Origin: Methanocaldococcus vulcanius M7
GTDB lineage: Archaea; AGJL01; Methanococci; Methanococcales; Methanocaldococcaceae
Assembly (NCBI RefSeq): GCF_000024625.1
Contig: NC_013407.1
Span: 1,645,928 to 1,709,927, forward strand
Length of the DNA stretch: 64,000 bases
Direction: 5' to 3'
Positions 1 through 8,709 of the stretch are shown piece after piece. Both the position numbers and the translations under genes were made by a program. Position 1 is the stretch's first letter. Every line of letters begins with the position of its first letter. The notes beneath the pieces are model-generated. The model had not been told where the DNA came from. It was given only the letters and a program-made list of their open reading frames with translations, and did no database searches.

Positions 1-2
1 AT

Positions 3-545
3 AAAGTTGATAACTTAAACTTGGAAAATATATCTTCATACTCAAACATCGTTGGAATGCATTTTGAGTTTTCAAATAAACATATAGAAAACTGCAAAAT
101 GTTTGATAATACATTTAATCTTGTAATCATTGATTCGATAGGCCAAGATTTTGGTTATATAAAAAATACAACAGTAAATAATAGGTTAGTGTATTATTTG
201 ATTAATAAAAGCAGTTTAATCATTGATAAACACTCAAATGCTGGAACTATATATTTAATAAACTGCAACAACATCACTGTCAAAAATTTAAACCTAACCA
301 ATAATGGGTTTGGTGTCTATTTAATTAATACTTCAAACTCAAAATTTGAAAATTTAAGAATATCTAATAATTGGTGGGGGGTATATCTAACATTATCATA
401 CAATAATACCTTTAAAAATATATCTCTAATTTCAAATATTCATAATATTTCCGGCTCTAAAGGAAATAACTTTATAAATGTAGTTAATGTCCCAATATCA
501 AATGAATCCCGTATTTTAAAAAAGTATTATGAGTTATGGGAATAA
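3..545 (+). CDS. NosD-like parallel beta-helix protein, C-terminal part (cut by window edge)
   Basis: The reading frame is open from the first bases of the window with no convincing start, so the gene begins upstream. The visible ~180 residues hold imperfect ~22-residue repeats rich in N, I and S, such as NCNNITVKNLNLTNNGFGVYL followed by NTSNSKFENLRISNNWWGVYL. This is the pattern of right-handed beta-helix repeats in NosD/CASH-type surface proteins of methanogens. The end, ...RILKKYYELWE, has no membrane anchor. No function beyond a likely extracellular binding or structural role can be inferred. Two exported-protein genes follow on the same strand. Confidence 0.75.
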   Translation, partial: KVDNLNLENISSYSNIVGMHFEFSNKHIENCKMFDNTFNLVIIDSIGQDFGYIKNTTVNNRLVYYLINKSSLIIDKHSNAGTIYLINCNNITVKNLNLTNNGFGVYLINTSNSKFENLRISNNWWGVYLTLSYNNTFKNISLISNIHNISGSKGNNFINVVNVPISNESRILKKYYELWE

Positions 546-860
546 GACATGAAAAGATTTGATTATTATTTAAAGAAATCTAAGAAAATTGATAAGATTT
601 AGATGTTTATTTTTTCATATTTTATATCCATATTTTTAATACTTTCGATTTATAAAGTGTCATAATAATTATGATGAACGATAAAAATTATCAAAAAACA
701 TAATTTTTATGTTTAGATAAGAATCAAATTTAAATATAATGAGATGGAATATAGCGAGAATGTTTGGATTGTATTTCGGAGAGATAAAGGAAAATTTTTT
801 TTATAAAAAGTATTAAACTGACGGTTTAATGTTAGTTCCGACATAATGTGGGGTGGAATA
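546..860. other. Intergenic region, mostly AT-rich; contains a 25-codon open stretch
   Basis: No full-size gene is visible. A short reading frame at 739-816 (plus) encodes a protein-like 25-residue peptide, beginning MRWNIARMFGLYF. It has no clear ribosome binding site and could be a gene remnant or chance. The 3' part carries the probable promoter of the next gene. Confidence 0.4.
800..808 (+). promoter_or_regulatory. TATA box of the exported-protein pair
   Basis: TTTATAAAA lies about 55 bases before the ATG at 861. This would place transcription start near 828-832 and leave a short leader containing the GGTGG ribosome binding site. Confidence 0.4.
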
Positions 861-2507
861 ATGAAAAAAGTTATCCTCTTTTTAATTTTAATATTTATAT
901 ATTTATTTCATCCATTATTTGCAGATGAAAATATCTCAATTGAAGGCATGGCTACAAATGGAACGGATGTAATGATCAGTGTTTATGATAAAATCAACTC
1001 AAAGATGTATGAAATATTATATAATGGAAAAAATTTTGAAGTTATTTTAAAATTTCCAATAAATGAATCTGAATTATTCAACAACTCAAAGATAAACTTT
1101 GAGCCAAAGGATTGGAATTTTTATAATTATTTTAAACATCCTATTGTGGTTGGTTATTTTAAAGGAAAATGGATATTTTATAGCCCAGAAATGTTGGGAT
1201 TTTTTGATGGGAGGGCTTTTACAACCACAATAAGCGGACTTTATTCTGGATGTTCAACTGCAAGCATCTCAAAGTTTAAAAGTAGCGATGATGTAGCGTT
1301 TATTGTTTGGAGTGGCTCAACAACATCGTGTAGTGGAGAGTGGTTATGTGCTTACTACAATCTCCCAGGAAAAAATATCTTCCCATATCGTCAAGGATAC
1401 TACGGCATAGCTTATAATTCAAAAAATGATTTTTGGTATATATATTATTTTAACAATTTCACAAATAACTCCATTTATATTTGGAAGAATGAAAAAATAA
1501 TAAGATCATTTAATCTACCTAATGACAAAATTGAAGTATTTCATTTATACCACCTTAATTACCAACCTATGGAATGCGATAACAATGGAAATTTATTAAT
1601 CCCATTAACTTCCCCTCCAAAATACTCTAAAGGACTTTATCTATACAATGGAAAAAACCTAACAAAAATATCGAACATAACTCCATATGTTATGTGCAGA
1701 GGAGATAAAGGAGTTTTAATGGCTACAAATGATGGGCTTTATATGTATAAGGATGGAACAATAACAGATCTCTCTGATTTTGGATTTAAAAGAGTTGATT
1801 ATATCATTTATGTTAATAAAAAGGGCTATTGGTTAATAGCTGGAATGGACAAAAATAATACTACAAAATTGATTAAATTCAATGAAAACAGCAGTATAGA
1901 AGATTTAACTCAACAATTGGCAAATACAACAAACTACAACAAGAAAATTGAAGAAATAGATAAAGAGATTGACGAAATTACCAGTAAATTAAAGGAATTA
2001 GAGAGTGAAAATCCAAATGATGAAAGGATTAAAATATATAAACAGAAATTAGAACAATTAATAGAAAAACGACATGAATTAAAATCTAAAAACCCAAAAT
2101 ACAATGAAACTTTAAATTATATTCAAAGTGAAGAGTATTGGAAAATGCAGGAAGAGATTTGGGAGTATAACAATAGGATTATGAAATGGTTTATTGCTAT
2201 CTCCATATTAATTTTGGGAATGATTCTATCTACTCTATATATCCTTAGAAAAGATAAGTTTTTGTTATTCTTAGCAGTATTTGGCTTGATAGTTCCATTT
2301 TTACAATTTGAGATTCCAAATTGGCTATTTAATATCTTGGCATTGCCTTTATTTGTCTATGTTAAATTCTTCATTCCCAAATATGCGGGAGGAAGCTTTT
2401 ATTATAGTCCTTTAATAATCATTCCAATCTCAATGTATGGGTGGATATTAATTGGATTAGCAGTTAAATTTGTGATAAAAAAGCTAAAAAAGTTTAAGGA
2501 GGAATAA
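861..2507 (+). CDS. Exported protein with beta-propeller-like ectodomain, coiled coil and C-terminal membrane segments
   Basis: Start chosen at 861, not the in-frame ATG at 846, because GGGTGG at 850-855 is a well-placed ribosome binding site for it and the product then begins with a clean signal peptide (MKKVILFLILIFIYLF...FA). Residues ~25-345 have repeated short beta-strand blocks (YNGKNF, LYNGKNL, MYKDGTI) resembling a propeller fold. Residues ~355-430 are a charged coiled coil with repeated E, K and L. Residues ~435-540 hold about four hydrophobic segments. The ectodomain is probably outside the cell. The family is not recognised. It is followed directly by a second exported protein of similar style, and the two probably form an operon. 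Confidence 0.8.
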   Translation: MKKVILFLILIFIYLFHPLFADENISIEGMATNGTDVMISVYDKINSKMYEILYNGKNFEVILKFPINESELFNNSKINFEPKDWNFYNYFKHPIVVGYFKGKWIFYSPEMLGFFDGRAFTTTISGLYSGCSTASISKFKSSDDVAFIVWSGSTTSCSGEWLCAYYNLPGKNIFPYRQGYYGIAYNSKNDFWYIYYFNNFTNNSIYIWKNEKIIRSFNLPNDKIEVFHLYHLNYQPMECDNNGNLLIPLTSPPKYSKGLYLYNGKNLTKISNITPYVMCRGDKGVLMATNDGLYMYKDGTITDLSDFGFKRVDYIIYVNKKGYWLIAGMDKNNTTKLIKFNENSSIEDLTQQLANTTNYNKKIEEIDKEIDEITSKLKELESENPNDERIKIYKQKLEQLIEKRHELKSKNPKYNETLNYIQSEEYWKMQEEIWEYNNRIMKWFIAISILILGMILSTLYILRKDKFLLFLAVFGLIVPFLQFEIPNWLFNILALPLFVYVKFFIPKYAGGSFYYSPLIIIPISMYGWILIGLAVKFVIKKLKKFKEE

Positions 2508-3923
2508 ATGATGAAGAATACTTCATTTATAATTATTTTAAGTTTTCTTATATTCATATTAACCTTAATTAGTCCAACAAACGCATTAGGTAGTGAATGG
2601 ATTTCTATCCAGCCAACATCAAAAGATTGGATTGTAGTCAATAACAATAACATTTACCTATATAATGGAACTCTCAAAAATATAACTCCAAAATATATTC
2701 TCTATCTGAACAAAACATACACCAATGATGAGATTAATAAGCGTTATGGATACTTTTATTATGTAGATGGTTTTTGCTTAGGAAATGAAACTTATGTTGT
2801 GTGTAATGCCTGGGATGGATGTCATATAGGCAAATTGGACATTAATGACAAAATCTTATATTTATACAGCAAGAGTTTTGGACAATACTACAACTTAAAA
2901 AGCAATAACAAAGAGATTTTAGCATGTTTTGATAATAAAGAGGGGATGGGAGCAGAGCCGATATTTGTTGAGTTAAAATATAATAGATCCTCTAATGAAC
3001 TAATATGGGTTGGGAATGATTTTTATGGGTTAAATAAACGTTTAGAAATGTTTTTAATTGATTATCTAAATAACTATACAAATTATAGGATTGATGATTT
3101 CTTCTTTGCTCCGTTCAGTTTTGACTACGACTCAGCAGATAAATATTGGCTTATATACGTTAAGGGAGTTTATTTTATATCAAACGGAAATAAATCAGAA
3201 GGGTATAAAAATATTTCTGGATTTGTAAAATATAATGGCACTTTTCACGATTTTAAGAGATTTGAGCTAAATAACTCGAAGTTGTATTGTCTATATATCC
3301 CATTTATTAATAGAATATCTTATGATAAATATATCAATCAATGGATTGTTTTAAATGGGATAGGAAATCGTGAGTTGTTATTTTTAAATAGCGATTTAAA
3401 GTTAGTTAAATCAATAAAAACAGACAAGTATATTTTTAAAGTTTATCCAATCAATAGGGATGAAATATACCTCATTACTATTAAAAAAATTGTATGTATT
3501 GGTAAAAATGGAGAGGTTGAAAAGATAAACGTCTATAACGACTCAATCAACAAAATTTATAAGAAGATAACGTATGGAAATTATACCAATATATTTAAAA
3601 TTTTATCCATACAAAAAATAAACATAAACAACAATTCTATTTCAGAAATAAAATTAAACAATATAAATCCAATTAAAATAGGTTATAATGGGAGAGAAAT
3701 GCTTATAATTGGAATTAATTTTTCAAATAATTGTTCAAAGGTCTTATATCGTTTTGATGGAAAGGGTGTTAAAAAGATCGCTGATCTTAGTCAGTTAACT
3801 TCTAAAAAGGAAAATCCATCTAATATACAAAATTGGAATCTGAATTTGAGTAAATCTACGTCCATAATTTTATTTATCATAGTAATCTTTATTTGTTATT
3901 TCTTATATCGTCGCTATTTTTAA
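2508..3923 (+). CDS. Exported protein with single C-terminal membrane anchor
   Basis: The ATG follows the previous stop directly, with AAGGAGG upstream inside the preceding gene; the ATG at 2511 is an equally possible start. A signal peptide (MMKNTSFIIILSFLIFILTL, cleavage probably near NALGS) leads a ~420-residue ectodomain rich in Asn, Ile and Tyr. Short repeated beta blocks such as NIYLYNGTL recall the upstream neighbour. The end is one hydrophobic helix (SIILFIIVIFICYFL) and a short basic tail, so the protein is anchored facing outward. Function unknown. It may be a distant paralogue or partner of the upstream gene. Confidence 0.8.
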   Translation: MMKNTSFIIILSFLIFILTLISPTNALGSEWISIQPTSKDWIVVNNNNIYLYNGTLKNITPKYILYLNKTYTNDEINKRYGYFYYVDGFCLGNETYVVCNAWDGCHIGKLDINDKILYLYSKSFGQYYNLKSNNKEILACFDNKEGMGAEPIFVELKYNRSSNELIWVGNDFYGLNKRLEMFLIDYLNNYTNYRIDDFFFAPFSFDYDSADKYWLIYVKGVYFISNGNKSEGYKNISGFVKYNGTFHDFKRFELNNSKLYCLYIPFINRISYDKYINQWIVLNGIGNRELLFLNSDLKLVKSIKTDKYIFKVYPINRDEIYLITIKKIVCIGKNGEVEKINVYNDSINKIYKKITYGNYTNIFKILSIQKININNNSISEIKLNNINPIKIGYNGREMLIIGINFSNNCSKVLYRFDGKGVKKIADLSQLTSKKENPSNIQNWNLNLSKSTSIILFIIVIFICYFLYRRYF

Positions 3924-4000
3924 GCATATTTTATTTTTAAATATTTTAGTCAAAAATAAAACTGAAAATAAAATAAAACAAAGAATATTACATATTAATA

Positions 4001-4693
4001 TTAGTCCAATATAGTTAATCCGTCCAAGATTGCCTTTTTGTGTATATTTAATGCTTTTTGCTTTTTACAATCTCCTCTAAAAATTTTTATCTTTCCAGCA
4101 ACGCAGGGGTATCTTTGAATTAACATAGCAGAGTTTCTTGCAAATTCTTCTAAATCGTTAACTTTCATACCTCTCATTAATTTAGCCATAAAAAGCGTTG
4201 ATCCGCAGATAGACGTTCTTAAAACGTCCACATCTTTAACTTCTCCATTTTTAACATATACCCTAACTTTTGGAGTTCCAAACTCTTCTAAAAACTCTTT
4301 TAATTTTGGATATTTATCAATTATCCCTCTAACTTCTTCTTCATCTAATAAACACATCTCTTCCGGGCATATTGCATCAAATTTAGATAGTTCTTTTTTT
4401 GCACCCTCTCCGCTCCACGTTGCCACAATGATGGCAATATCTTTATTCAACCTTCTTGCTTCGTAGCAGAGGTAGTAAGTGTTATCTGGGTGTTGCGTAT
4501 ACAGCAACAAAATATCTGCTTCTTTTATTTTTTCAAGCAACTCTTCAGGAAATTCTATATTATCAACGAGCAAATCATCTGGTCTATCAATTTTGTAGAT
4601 GCCAAGAAATTTATTTTTCTTTCCAAATGAATTTACCGTCCCTTGAACTCTATACCCATATGCTCCATCACTAACCACTAAAATCTTTGCCAT
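4001..4693 (-). CDS. DUF166 family protein
   Basis: The 230-residue product starts with a Rossmann-like strand ([20 protein letters not shown]). It has the cysteine pattern I associate with archaeal DUF166 proteins: CPEEMC near residue 108, SICGST near 163, and [16 protein letters not shown] near 195-210. Some databases loosely call this family thymidylate synthase, but nothing here supports that activity. The conserved cysteines suggest metal or thiol chemistry. An AAAGGGA ribosome binding site precedes the ATG. It lies 11 bases after the radical SAM gene on the same strand, so the two are probably cotranscribed. Confidence 0.8.
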   Translation of the reverse strand: MAKILVVSDGAYGYRVQGTVNSFGKKNKFLGIYKIDRPDDLLVDNIEFPEELLEKIKEADILLLYTQHPDNTYYLCYEARRLNKDIAIIVATWSGEGAKKELSKFDAICPEEMCLLDEEEVRGIIDKYPKLKEFLEEFGTPKVRVYVKNGEVKDVDVLRTSICGSTLFMAKLMRGMKVNDLEEFARNSAMLIQRYPCVAGKIKIFRGDCKKQKALNIHKKAILDGLTILD

Positions 4694-4704
4694 TTTATCC
4701 CTTT

Positions 4705-6120
4705 TTATTTATTTTCTATATTATCTAATTTTTTAGTTAAGATACAACCGGGATCTTCTCTTAAATAATCCTTGTAGTATGAATAAGCTCTTGCTCTACA
4801 ACCTCCGCAAATGTATCTATATTTGCATTTTCCACATATTTTTAATTTTTCCCTATCTCTGAGTTCATTCAATATCTTATTATTTTTCCAAAAATTTAAA
4901 AAATCCTCTTCATCTTTAAAGTTTCTAATGTTTTCAAGCTTTAAAGGAAAGAAGACACAGGGTTGAATATCTCCGTTAGCTCTTAAACTTAAATAAAATC
5001 TTCCACACCCACATCCTCCAATAAAGTTAGCCAAATTTTTTAATCTCTCATTTTCATCTAAATCAACGTTTGCAAAGTGTGTAGCAAGGTAGTATCTGTT
5101 ATGTTCTATTGCAGTTCTTGAATAATATGGAGCCGTGGATAGAAATGCAGTTTTGCATTTTTTTCCTGTTTCTGTATTTAATTTTTCCCAGAGTAGATTT
5201 AATAGCTCCTCTCTTTCTTCTGGAGAGAGATCTATTTCATAATCTCCAACTCCCACAGGAATATAGTTGTAAAGCATAAAATAATCAACATTGAGCTCTT
5301 CTGCCAAGTCAATAACTTTTAAAACATCTTTATAGTTTAATTTAGTGGCGGTCATTGCAATTGCACAGCATATATTTTCTTCTACAACATTTTTAATTCC
5401 AGAAATCGTCTTTTCATATATTCCTTTTATTCCTCTGAATTTTTCGTGCGTTTCTTTTGTTCCATCCAAGCTTATCTGTATAAAATCAACCTTGTGCTCT
5501 TTTAGTTTTTTAACATTTTCTTTTGTTAATAGCGTTCCATTTGTAGCTATAGAAACCTGCATATCCTTCTCTTTAACCTTATCAATGAGTTTAAAAATAT
5601 CTTTTCTCATAAGTGGTTCTCCACCTGAAAATGCGATTGCCACAACCCCAGCGTCTCCTAATATATCTATGACTTTTTCAGCTTCTTCTGTTGTTAATTC
5701 ATCTTCTAACGGCCTACCTGCGTTTGCGTAGCAGTGTTTGCATCTTAAATTGCATCGATAGGTTATGTCCCAAACCACTAAAAATGGAGCCCCAGCAACA
5801 AATGGCTTTTTAACTCCGAAGTAATATAACCCCCTAACAACATTTATAAGTCCTTTTTTGAAATAAGGATCTTTTAAGTAGTTTTTAAAGTCCTCTTTGT
5901 ATTTTTCTCCTGCAAATGTTTTTAAGCCCCCGTCTATAATTTCTTTTAATATTTTGTATTTTAGAGAGGGTAGTTTCTTTCCTTCTACGTATGCATCAAT
6001 ATAATTCTCTATAATTAATTTATTATTTTCGTCTTTTTTAAAAAGGGAGCTCATCTGGCTTTTTACGATTGGATTTAAGATCAGTTTTGAGAAGACAATT
6101 GCCATGTCATCAGTTTTCAT
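4705..6120 (-). CDS. Radical SAM protein with SPASM-type C-terminal cluster domain
   Basis: Start placed at 6120 because GGTGG at 6128-6132 is its ribosome binding site. Residues ~1-110 are a helical N-terminal region. The radical SAM core follows, with CNLRCKHC near residue 125 binding the SAM-linked 4Fe-4S cluster and FSGGEPL a little later. The C-terminus has the auxiliary-cluster cysteines [15 protein letters not shown] and [13 protein letters not shown]...PGC. The layout matches the AhbC/NirJ/PqqE-like group that modifies peptides or tetrapyrroles; the substrate cannot be read from sequence. The gene stands in a row with DUF166, an OsmC-like protein and a ferredoxin that could supply electrons. 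Confidence 0.9.
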   Translation of the reverse strand: MKTDDMAIVFSKLILNPIVKSQMSSLFKKDENNKLIIENYIDAYVEGKKLPSLKYKILKEIIDGGLKTFAGEKYKEDFKNYLKDPYFKKGLINVVRGLYYFGVKKPFVAGAPFLVVWDITYRCNLRCKHCYANAGRPLEDELTTEEAEKVIDILGDAGVVAIAFSGGEPLMRKDIFKLIDKVKEKDMQVSIATNGTLLTKENVKKLKEHKVDFIQISLDGTKETHEKFRGIKGIYEKTISGIKNVVEENICCAIAMTATKLNYKDVLKVIDLAEELNVDYFMLYNYIPVGVGDYEIDLSPEEREELLNLLWEKLNTETGKKCKTAFLSTAPYYSRTAIEHNRYYLATHFANVDLDENERLKNLANFIGGCGCGRFYLSLRANGDIQPCVFFPLKLENIRNFKDEEDFLNFWKNNKILNELRDREKLKICGKCKYRYICGGCRARAYSYYKDYLREDPGCILTKKLDNIENK

Positions 6121-6337
6121 AATATCCACCAAAATAAAATAATTTGGGGAGGGGATTAATAATTGGGTTTTGAAAATTTTTATTTGCCATTAAATAGTTT
6201 TGGATCTTCAGTAATATAAATTTAAAATGTTCAATAAATTTAAAACTTTAAAATTTAGAATTTCAAAATTAAATAAGTTATATTTATGAAAAATTAAAAT
6301 TAATTAAGAAAAATACATTTAAAATAATTCCACATAC

Positions 6338-6913
6338 TTATTTTTCTTGAATTATAACGTTCTTCTCTATTTCACAGTTTAAAGTATTACTTATTAAACA
6401 TTTTTTAGATCCTTCTAATATCATTTCTTTTAGTTTGTCCTCTTCATAATCTCCTGAAACTTCCACAAAAATATTTAAAATAACTTTTTTTATTTTTCCT
6501 TCTTCAAACGATTTTTCAACTTTTCCATCAACTTTTATCTCCGCCTCTATGGCGTTATCTTTTAATGTATTTCCGACCGCTATACAGATACACCCACAAA
6601 GTCCCCCTAAAAACAAGTCCATTGGCGATATTTTTTCTTTTGTTGAACCTTTTCCTCCTCGTGAGTGAATTTTTAATCCTTTAACGTCCACCAATGTTTC
6701 AAACATATCTAAATATTCAGCGTATATCTCTTTTTTCTCATCTTTGCTTACTATTATATCAACAAGTTTAGCAATAAATTCCTTCCTCTCTTTTTCTGGG
6801 ATATATTGTAAAAACTTCTCCAATGCTAAGGGCATCATCTTTGGCATCATTTTAGGAGCCATCTCCTTAGCAATATCAGAATCCATCATCTCCATTATCA
6901 TTTCTGGGTTCAT
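6338..6913 (-). CDS. OsmC/Ohr-like protein with Met-rich N-terminal extension
   Basis: Residues ~65-190 fit the OsmC fold. A first cysteine sits in GGLCGCICIAVGN (near residue 110) and a second in KKCLISNTL (near 173), the usual redox pair of the family that reduces organic peroxides or handles reactive sulfur species. The first ~27 residues are unusual, with ten methionines (MNPEMIMEMM, PKMMPKMMP), followed by a helical segment (YIPEKERKEFIAKLVDI). GAGGGT precedes the ATG. The neighbours, a radical SAM gene and a ferredoxin, suggest redox metabolism. The exact substrate is not evident. Confidence 0.85.
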   Translation of the reverse strand: MNPEMIMEMMDSDIAKEMAPKMMPKMMPLALEKFLQYIPEKERKEFIAKLVDIIVSKDEKKEIYAEYLDMFETLVDVKGLKIHSRGGKGSTKEKISPMDLFLGGLCGCICIAVGNTLKDNAIEAEIKVDGKVEKSFEEGKIKKVILNIFVEVSGDYEEDKLKEMILEGSKKCLISNTLNCEIEKNVIIQEK

Positions 6914-6959
6914 AACTCTCTACCCTCTTTTTTAAGTTAATTTAAGCTAATATGGTTGT

Positions 6960-7334
6960 TTAGATTAAATCATGCTTTTTTAAGATCTCCTTAGCTTTTA
7001 CCAAAATTTTATGTTCTTTTATTATCTTTTCCATGTATTCTTTATCTGGAAATTCTAATGCATCTACTGGGCATAGCATCTTACAAGTTGTGCATGCAAC
7101 GACACAGTTGTAAGGTCTTGCAACTACTGGTTTCTTCTTTTCTTTATCCCAATCAAAAACAACCCTGTTGGCACAAGTTATATAACAAACTCCACATCCA
7201 ATACATTTATCATAGTTAACTTTTGGATACCACTCGATCTTTTTTCTATCAATACCCCACCATGGTTTTACACTCCAATCTCTAATAATTCTTCCCAAAG
7301 GATCTTTTCCAATTATTGGAAGTTCTTCACTCAT
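6960..7334 (-). CDS. 2[4Fe-4S] ferredoxin-type protein
   Basis: The 124-residue product has CIGCGVCYITC near residues 43-53. A second motif, CVVACTTCKMLCP (near 77-89), has an extra residue between the first cysteines. Together they can bind two 4Fe-4S clusters. A ~40-residue N-terminal extension (with WSVKPWWGID) and a helical C-terminus distinguish it from minimal ferredoxins, so it may dock to a specific partner. GGTG precedes the start. It is the first gene of a minus-strand row that includes the OsmC-like and radical SAM genes. Confidence 0.9.
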   Translation of the reverse strand: MSEELPIIGKDPLGRIIRDWSVKPWWGIDRKKIEWYPKVNYDKCIGCGVCYITCANRVVFDWDKEKKKPVVARPYNCVVACTTCKMLCPVDALEFPDKEYMEKIIKEHKILVKAKEILKKHDLI

Positions 7335-7587
7335 CTTTTCACCTTTTTAAATTATTGCTTTATTATTTTTTAATTTTTTAATTAATTTTTTAATTTGGAG
7401 CACGTTAATTATTGGGTAGGTTAATGCCCAAATTAAGAATATTATTGAAGTTATATTTATAATTTTCGATTAATCGATTCATTTTAATACTTTTTAAAAT
7501 AATTTAATTATATTAATTTACATGTATGTGGAAGGTATAAAAAGCGATAAGGATTAGAGTAATTATATCAACCTATATGGTGATTAA

Positions 7588-8700
7588 ATGCTATCTGACC
7601 ACGAAGAGTTATTGAGAATAAAAAAGGCAAGAGAGATCATATTGAAGATTCTAAAAGAAAAAGGCAGAGATAGTTTATATGACCTAAGTGGCCTCTCTGG
7701 TGGTTTTTTAATAAAAGAAGAAGATAAAGACCTATTAAATACATATATTGGATCATCCTACTTTGCAGAAAAAGTTAATGAGTGGGGTTTAAAGCATTTA
7801 GGTGGAGAAAGATGTGTAGGTTTTAATAGAACATCATCTGCTATCTTAGCAACGATCTTGGCTTTAAAACCTGAGAGGGTTGTTCACTATTTACCAGAGC
7901 TTCCAGGACATCCATCCATTGAGAGAAGTTGCAAATTAATAAATGTCGATTATTTTGAATCTGATAATATAAATGAGGTTTTAAAGAGAATTGATGAAAA
8001 AACTCTTGTGATTATAACAGGATCTACTATGGATCTAAAAGTAATAGATATTGAGAACTTTAAAAAAGTTATTGATACATCTAAAAAAAGGAAGGCAATA
8101 ACATTTGTCGATGATGCCTCTGGAGCAAGAGTCAGATTGTTGTTTGGACAACCTCCTGCCTTGGAATTAGGAGCTGATTTAGTTGCCACGAGCACAGATA
8201 AACTTATGGAAGGGCCAAGGGGTGGATTACTTGCTGGAAAAAGAGAATTGGTAGAAAAAATATATTTAGAAGGAACGAAGTTTGGTTTAGAAGCACAACC
8301 TCCAATATTAGCAGGAATGTATAGGGCTTTGGAGTGTTTTAATTTAGAAAGAATAAAAGATGCATTTGAAAGGGCTAAAAGATTTGATCTGTCTAAAATA
8401 ACGTTATTAAATAGCGAACTTAAAAAGTTAGATGGGAAGATAGATATAGTGTGTGAAAAAACACCGACAGGATTTGTTATAAAGAGAGTTCATAAAGATG
8501 ATCATATAAACATTAAAAAACTTGTAGAAATTGGATTTAATCTTCTAAAAGATTATGGAATAATTACAATAACCGTTGCAGGAATGCCGGGGGCAAGTAA
8601 AAGTTTGCGGATCGATCTAACATCAAGAGATGCTGAGCGATTGAGTGATGAAGATATAGTTAACGCGGTTGTAAACTCGATAATATCTGCTTTTTCCTAA
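7588..8700 (+). CDS. PLP-dependent SelA-like protein of the MJ0158 family
   Basis: The 370-residue product looks like a fold-type I aminotransferase resembling bacterial selenocysteine synthase SelA. The likely PLP lysine is in [12 protein letters not shown] (near residue 211), matching the SGDKLLGGPQ-type site of SelA, and the cofactor aspartate region is [10 protein letters not shown]. In methanococci selenocysteine is made by PSTK and SepSecS, and the MJ0158 family is regarded as a SelA homologue without proven SelA activity, so the reaction is unknown. It starts with GGTGATTAA before the ATG and is divergent from the ferredoxin gene. In M. jannaschii it likewise neighbours nrpR. Confidence 0.85.
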   Translation: MLSDHEELLRIKKAREIILKILKEKGRDSLYDLSGLSGGFLIKEEDKDLLNTYIGSSYFAEKVNEWGLKHLGGERCVGFNRTSSAILATILALKPERVVHYLPELPGHPSIERSCKLINVDYFESDNINEVLKRIDEKTLVIITGSTMDLKVIDIENFKKVIDTSKKRKAITFVDDASGARVRLLFGQPPALELGADLVATSTDKLMEGPRGGLLAGKRELVEKIYLEGTKFGLEAQPPILAGMYRALECFNLERIKDAFERAKRFDLSKITLLNSELKKLDGKIDIVCEKTPTGFVIKRVHKDDHINIKKLVEIGFNLLKDYGIITITVAGMPGASKSLRIDLTSRDAERLSDEDIVNAVVNSIISAFS

Positions 8701-8709
8701 AATATGTTT

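Noticed and set aside
4001-4693. Thymidylate synthase label for the DUF166 protein
   Set aside because: No ThyA or ThyX active-site motif is present.
5345-5731. Plus-strand frame inside the radical SAM gene
   Set aside because: The opposite strand encodes the unmistakable radical SAM motifs; this frame has no start signal or family likeness.
7391-7440. TTGGG...CCCAA hairpin in the ferredoxin/SelA-like divergent promoter region
   Set aside because: Stem of only five G/C-containing pairs and no second supporting element; could be chance.
7588-8700. Calling the PLP protein selenocysteine synthase (selA)
   Set aside because: The likeness to SelA is real, but methanococci use SepSecS, so the name would be misleading.
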